Positions 5,608 to 7,675 of a stretch of 7,675 nt of DNA are shown here, piece by piece. The stretch spans positions 1 to 7,675 of the forward strand of contig JAILDI010000227.1 in NCBI GenBank assembly GCA_024689525.1, given 5' to 3'. The notes below the pieces were generated by a model. That model did no database searches. It was given only the letters and a program-made list of their open reading frames with translations, and was not told the origin of the DNA. The translations under genes were made by a program, and so were the position numbers. Origin of the DNA: Bacteroidales bacterium (GTDB lineage Bacteria > Bacteroidota > Bacteroidia > Bacteroidales > UBA932). How positions within the stretch are numbered: position 1 is the stretch's first letter; the number at the start of each line of letters is the position of its first letter.

Positions 5608-6759
5608 TCAATTCCGAAGCGAATCCAGAAGCATCAGGCCTTTTGCGGTAAGAAGGTATTTTTGTCGGGGATGACGTGGCTTGTCGGGGTAGAGTGCTTG
5701 GACAAAGCGCTCAGTAATGGCTGGCCTTAATGAATAGTCAAAGAAATTCTCCCTGTCTTTAAGTCCAACCTTTACAAGCATTTCCTTGACAGACAACTGA
5801 TTCTGTCCGATGGCCTTTACGAGTCGGATGATGTTGATATTGTCTGGTGCGATTGAACTTGTCGGGGTGCTTGTCGGGGTGCTTGTCGGGGTGGCAAGGT
5901 TTGGTTGAACGCTCCATTCAGGATTTGGATGAATGTGAAGATATCGGTTGCGAAGATCCCATTGTTCTCCGAGAAGCAGATTACGGAAAAAACGTTCGAG
6001 ATAGACCGGCGTGTAGTCGATACCTTTTGCCAGGTTTTTGTAATTTGCCCTCACAAGAGCACTGCGGAAATACCAGGAATGGTTGGCAAACAAGTCGTTG
6101 TCAATATCAAACCCCACAGAACGTAGATATTGTATTGTAAAGACCGCCGTAGTACGTGTATTGCCCTCACCAAAGGCGTGAATCTGCCAAATACCGGAAA
6201 CAAAACCGGCGATATGCGCAATCATTTCATCCTGAGAGAGACCCTTATAATGAAAAGAACGTTCTTGCTCAATATCGTACTCCAGCGCGCGACGCAGATC
6301 TTCCCAGTTCAAATAACTCACGGACTCTCCTTCCAGTACCCATTCTTTCTTTGAGATGTCATAATCGCGAATCAATCCTGCGTGCTTGAATACTCCGTCA
6401 AATATCCGTCGATGCAAAGAGATTAGGCCATTTGCGCTGAAGTTCAGAGTGTCTGACGAAAGAATCTTGGCAATATTCGCCGATACCTTGTCCGCTTCTT
6501 CGTTATCTGCTCCAGAGCTGTCGTGAGCTGTTTTAATGATATAGTATTGCTTTACCAGCTCGCGGGCCTGGTCAATGGTGATTTCGCCTTCAATGTTCCT
6601 TAGCGCAGTCTTTTGAAGATACTCCGAAGTCTTGAGTCCATCCACCGCCTGAAGTCCGATGGCCATCCTCCACGCCTGCGCACGCTCCTTTTGTCCGGCT
6701 TCTCCTTGCCGGATGTATTGGTCGAAATCCAGATATAACTGTTTATATTCTTGAGCCAT
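5608..6759 (-). CDS. Fic family protein (probable AMP-transferase) with C-terminal winged helix
   Basis: A 383-residue Fic-fold protein. Fic enzymes usually transfer AMP from ATP to a hydroxyl side chain of a target protein. The core motif HAFGEGNTRT (194-203) matches the HxFxxGNxR pattern, with catalytic His194, Glu198 and Arg202 visible; the usual Pro after His is Ala. The preceding YKGLSQDEMIAHIAGFVSGI and following LRSVGFDIDND segments also fit. The N-terminal ALRNIEGEIT (52-61) resembles the inhibitory-helix region of class II Fic proteins, but Leu54 stands where Ser/Thr is usual. A low-complexity linker (about 289-302, TPTS repeats) joins a C-terminal winged-helix-like domain (about 308-383) of the type often seen in Fic proteins. 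The gene has its own promoter (6780-6811) and terminator and a visibly lower GC content than its neighbours, suggesting a mobile accessory gene. No adjacent antitoxin gene is seen. Confidence 0.93.
   Translation of the reverse strand: MAQEYKQLYLDFDQYIRQGEAGQKERAQAWRMAIGLQAVDGLKTSEYLQKTALRNIEGEITIDQARELVKQYYIIKTAHDSSGADNEEADKVSANIAKILSSDTLNFSANGLISLHRRIFDGVFKHAGLIRDYDISKKEWVLEGESVSYLNWEDLRRALEYDIEQERSFHYKGLSQDEMIAHIAGFVSGIWQIHAFGEGNTRTTAVFTIQYLRSVGFDIDNDLFANHSWYFRSALVRANYKNLAKGIDYTPVYLERFFRNLLLGEQWDLRNRYLHIHPNPEWSVQPNLATPTSTPTSTPTSSIAPDNINIIRLVKAIGQNQLSVKEMLVKVGLKDRENFFDYSLRPAITERFVQALYPDKPRHPRQKYLLTAKGLMLLDSLRN
5858..5893 (-). repeat. Three perfect copies of a 12-base tandem repeat in the Fic linker
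   Basis: Plus-strand CTTGTCGGGGTG occurs at 5858-5869, 5870-5881 and 5882-5893. In the Fic frame it encodes Thr-Pro-Thr-Ser repeats in the linker between the Fic core and the C-terminal domain. Because the unit is a multiple of three, copy-number change would keep the frame. Two more copies of its core TTGTCGGGG lie at 5662-5670 and 5681-5689. Confidence 0.9.
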
Positions 6760-6779
6760 AGACCGATATCTCTAATACA

Positions 6780-6811
6780 CAAATATACGCAAAACAGACC
6801 GGAATAACAAA
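6780..6811 (-). promoter_or_regulatory. Near-ideal Bacteroidetes promoter for the Fic gene
   Basis: On the minus strand there is a TTTG at 6811-6808 (-33), a 20-base spacer and TATATTTG at 6787-6780 (-7). Both elements match consensus exactly and the spacing is standard. Transcription would start at about 6773-6775, giving a leader of about 15 bases before the ATG at 6759. This is the strongest promoter in the window by sequence. Confidence 0.8.
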
Positions 6812-6820
6812 AAAACCGCA

Positions 6821-6919
6821 ATGGCATTCAGGTTCTTCGACGATGAGGCCACCATCAAGGTGACCAATGAGACCACCCGTTGTTACGGTCTTCCCATCCG
6901 TGCCGTTTACGAAGACTGA
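6821..6919 (+). pseudogene. 32-codon ORF, likely remnant of a surface-protein C-terminus
   Basis: ATG at 6821 to TGA at 6919 encodes MAFRFFDDEATIKVTNETTR followed by CYGLPIRAVYED. The closing 'R-x-x-G-x-P-(I/V)-R-x-V' pattern is how many Bacteroidetes secreted proteins of the Fibrobacter-succinogenes-major-paralogous type (TIGR02145) end. Here only about the last 30 residues exist and there is no signal peptide or body of the domain. The Fic promoter's -33 element lies just upstream on the other strand. A leftover 3' end after deletion or insertion is the favoured reading; a genuine small protein is possible. The family match is from memory of the pattern. Confidence 0.35.
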
Positions 6920-6936
6920 TTAATTTAGTATCTTTG
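6905..6936 (+). promoter_or_regulatory. Promoter of the CotH-type lipoprotein gene
   Basis: TATCTTTG at 6929-6936 is an exact -7 match. TTTA at 6905-6908, 20 bases upstream, matches three of four bases of the -33 TTTG. The start point is expected at about 6941-6943, immediately before the gene. The -33 lies inside the end of the small ORF remnant. Confidence 0.6.
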
Positions 6937-6944
6937 TCACGGGG

Positions 6945-7675
6945 ATGCCTATGACAAAGAAACTACATCTTTTGTTTTTGCTGTCGGCCGCTCTTCTTGG
7001 CTGCGTTGAAAAACCGCAGTGGGATGAGTTGCCGGCGGCAAACTCGTCATTGCCCCGCATCGTCGTGAACACAGCGGCTCCGGTGGAGAGCAAGACAAAG
7101 TATGTCGATGCCGTCATCGGCCTGGAAGGGTCTGATTTCAAAGGCGGCATTCGCGGGCGTGGAAACTACACCTGGCGGTACTTCGAGAAGAAGCCCTACA
7201 AAATACAACTGGACAAGGAAGAAGCCCTCCTGGGTATGAGCCCTTCCCGGGAATGGATACTTCTGGCGGACTATAGGGATCTTTCGATGGTTCGCACGGC
7301 ATACCTTTTCGAGCTTTCGCAGCTGGCGGGCCTGCCATACACCCCCGAATACCGATACGTGGAAATGTATATGAACGGTGATTATCTGGGTGTGTACATC
7401 CTGGTGGAAACGGTGAAGCAGGCCGTAGGGCCGATAGCGCAGGACGGCTTTATTATCGAAGACGACACTTATTGGGAAGAAGAACCGGCGTGGTTCGCAA
7501 CAGGGCTGGACCATTACTATACATTCAAGTATCCGGAAAAGGTGTCGGAAAGCGACAAGAAGTTCATTTCCCGGTTTATGGAAAACGTGGAAGATGACAT
7601 TCATATTGGCGACACATCCCTTCTGGATCTCGAGAGCTTTGCCGGATGGTATATCGTGAACGAGCTTCTTGGCAA
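6945..7675 (+). CDS. CotH kinase family lipoprotein, C-terminus off right edge
   Basis: At least 243 residues are present and the frame is open to the window end. The N-terminus, MPMTKKLHLLFLL..., ends in the lipobox ALLGC with lipidated Cys20. The ATG at 6951 (MTKK) is an equally good start; the predicted transcription start leaves 3 or 9 bases of leader. From about residue 50 the sequence follows the CotH pattern: GGIRGRGNYTW (67-77), KKPYKIQLD (82-90), LLGMSPSREWILLADYRD (95-112), then the helix VRTAYLFELSQLAGLPYTP and the strands YVEMYMNGDYLGVYILVE (138-155). CotH proteins are atypical protein kinases first described in Bacillus spore coats. Homologues in Bacteroidetes are usually lipoproteins of unknown substrate. 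The catalytic aspartates expected further on are at or beyond the edge, so activity cannot be judged. This is the second kinase-like gene in the window. Confidence 0.88.
   Translation, partial: MPMTKKLHLLFLLSAALLGCVEKPQWDELPAANSSLPRIVVNTAAPVESKTKYVDAVIGLEGSDFKGGIRGRGNYTWRYFEKKPYKIQLDKEEALLGMSPSREWILLADYRDLSMVRTAYLFELSQLAGLPYTPEYRYVEMYMNGDYLGVYILVETVKQAVGPIAQDGFIIEDDTYWEEEPAWFATGLDHYYTFKYPEKVSESDKKFISRFMENVEDDIHIGDTSLLDLESFAGWYIVNELLG

Noticed and set aside
5858..5893. A CRISPR-like array
   Set aside because: The three 12-base units are directly adjacent with no spacers and keep the Fic reading frame, so this is an in-gene tandem repeat.
7047..7604. A 185-codon minus-strand ORF opposite the CotH-type gene
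   Set aside because: The plus strand shows a lipobox and CotH motifs throughout this stretch, so the opposite frame is a shadow.

Overview
The window looks like chromosomal DNA from a moderately GC-rich member of the Bacteroidales, probably a gut or rumen Prevotella- or Alistipes-like lineage. Three things point there. Copies of the Bacteroidetes -7 promoter element TAnnTTTG stand in front of several genes, and the genes lack clear Shine-Dalgarno sequences. Several products are typical of Bacteroidales: a BspA-type leucine-rich-repeat lipoprotein, a CotH-type lipoprotein, and secreted proteins with AxA|Q signal cleavage sites. No rRNA, tRNA, CRISPR array or insertion sequence was seen. Species-level assignment is not possible by eye.

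Layout. (1) Positions 1-179 on the minus strand hold the N-terminal part of a small conserved protein that runs off the left edge. (2) Positions 180-314 are a divergent intergenic region with an unusual cluster of CCAA/TTGG half-sites; one pair overlaps a perfect -7 element. (3) Positions 315-2419 on the plus strand form a two-gene operon with a 4-base overlap: a BspA-like lipoprotein with EF-hand/dockerin-like loops, then a small protein with a helix-turn-helix-like N-terminus. (4) Positions 2424-3410 on the minus strand encode a membrane-anchored Ser/Thr kinase. It is divergent from an outer-membrane beta-barrel-like protein (3451-4380, plus). The two share a 40-base intergenic region built on a perfect 10-base inverted repeat, each arm of which contains a -7 element. 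(5) Positions 4377-5555 on the minus strand encode a secreted protein with propeller-like repeats. Its tail overlaps the barrel gene by 4 bases. (6) Positions 5608-6759 on the minus strand encode a Fic protein with a near-ideal promoter, a terminator and an internal 12-base tandem repeat. (7) Positions 6821-6919 hold a 32-codon ORF that looks like the tail of a lost surface protein. (8) Positions 6945-7675 on the plus strand hold the N-terminal part of a CotH-kinase-family lipoprotein that runs off the right edge.

How the parts may work together (inference). Most products face the cell envelope. The lipoprotein/regulator operon could regulate itself through the CCAA/TTGG sites. The kinase and barrel pair has the layout of an envelope signalling unit: a cytoplasmic kinase, one membrane span, a short periplasmic tail, and a divergently transcribed outer-membrane partner controlled by a symmetric promoter region. 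The Fic gene looks like an independent unit. Two of its 60-base lines (6061-6120 and 6481-6540) counted 45-47% GC, against 63% for one line of the barrel gene (3841-3900).
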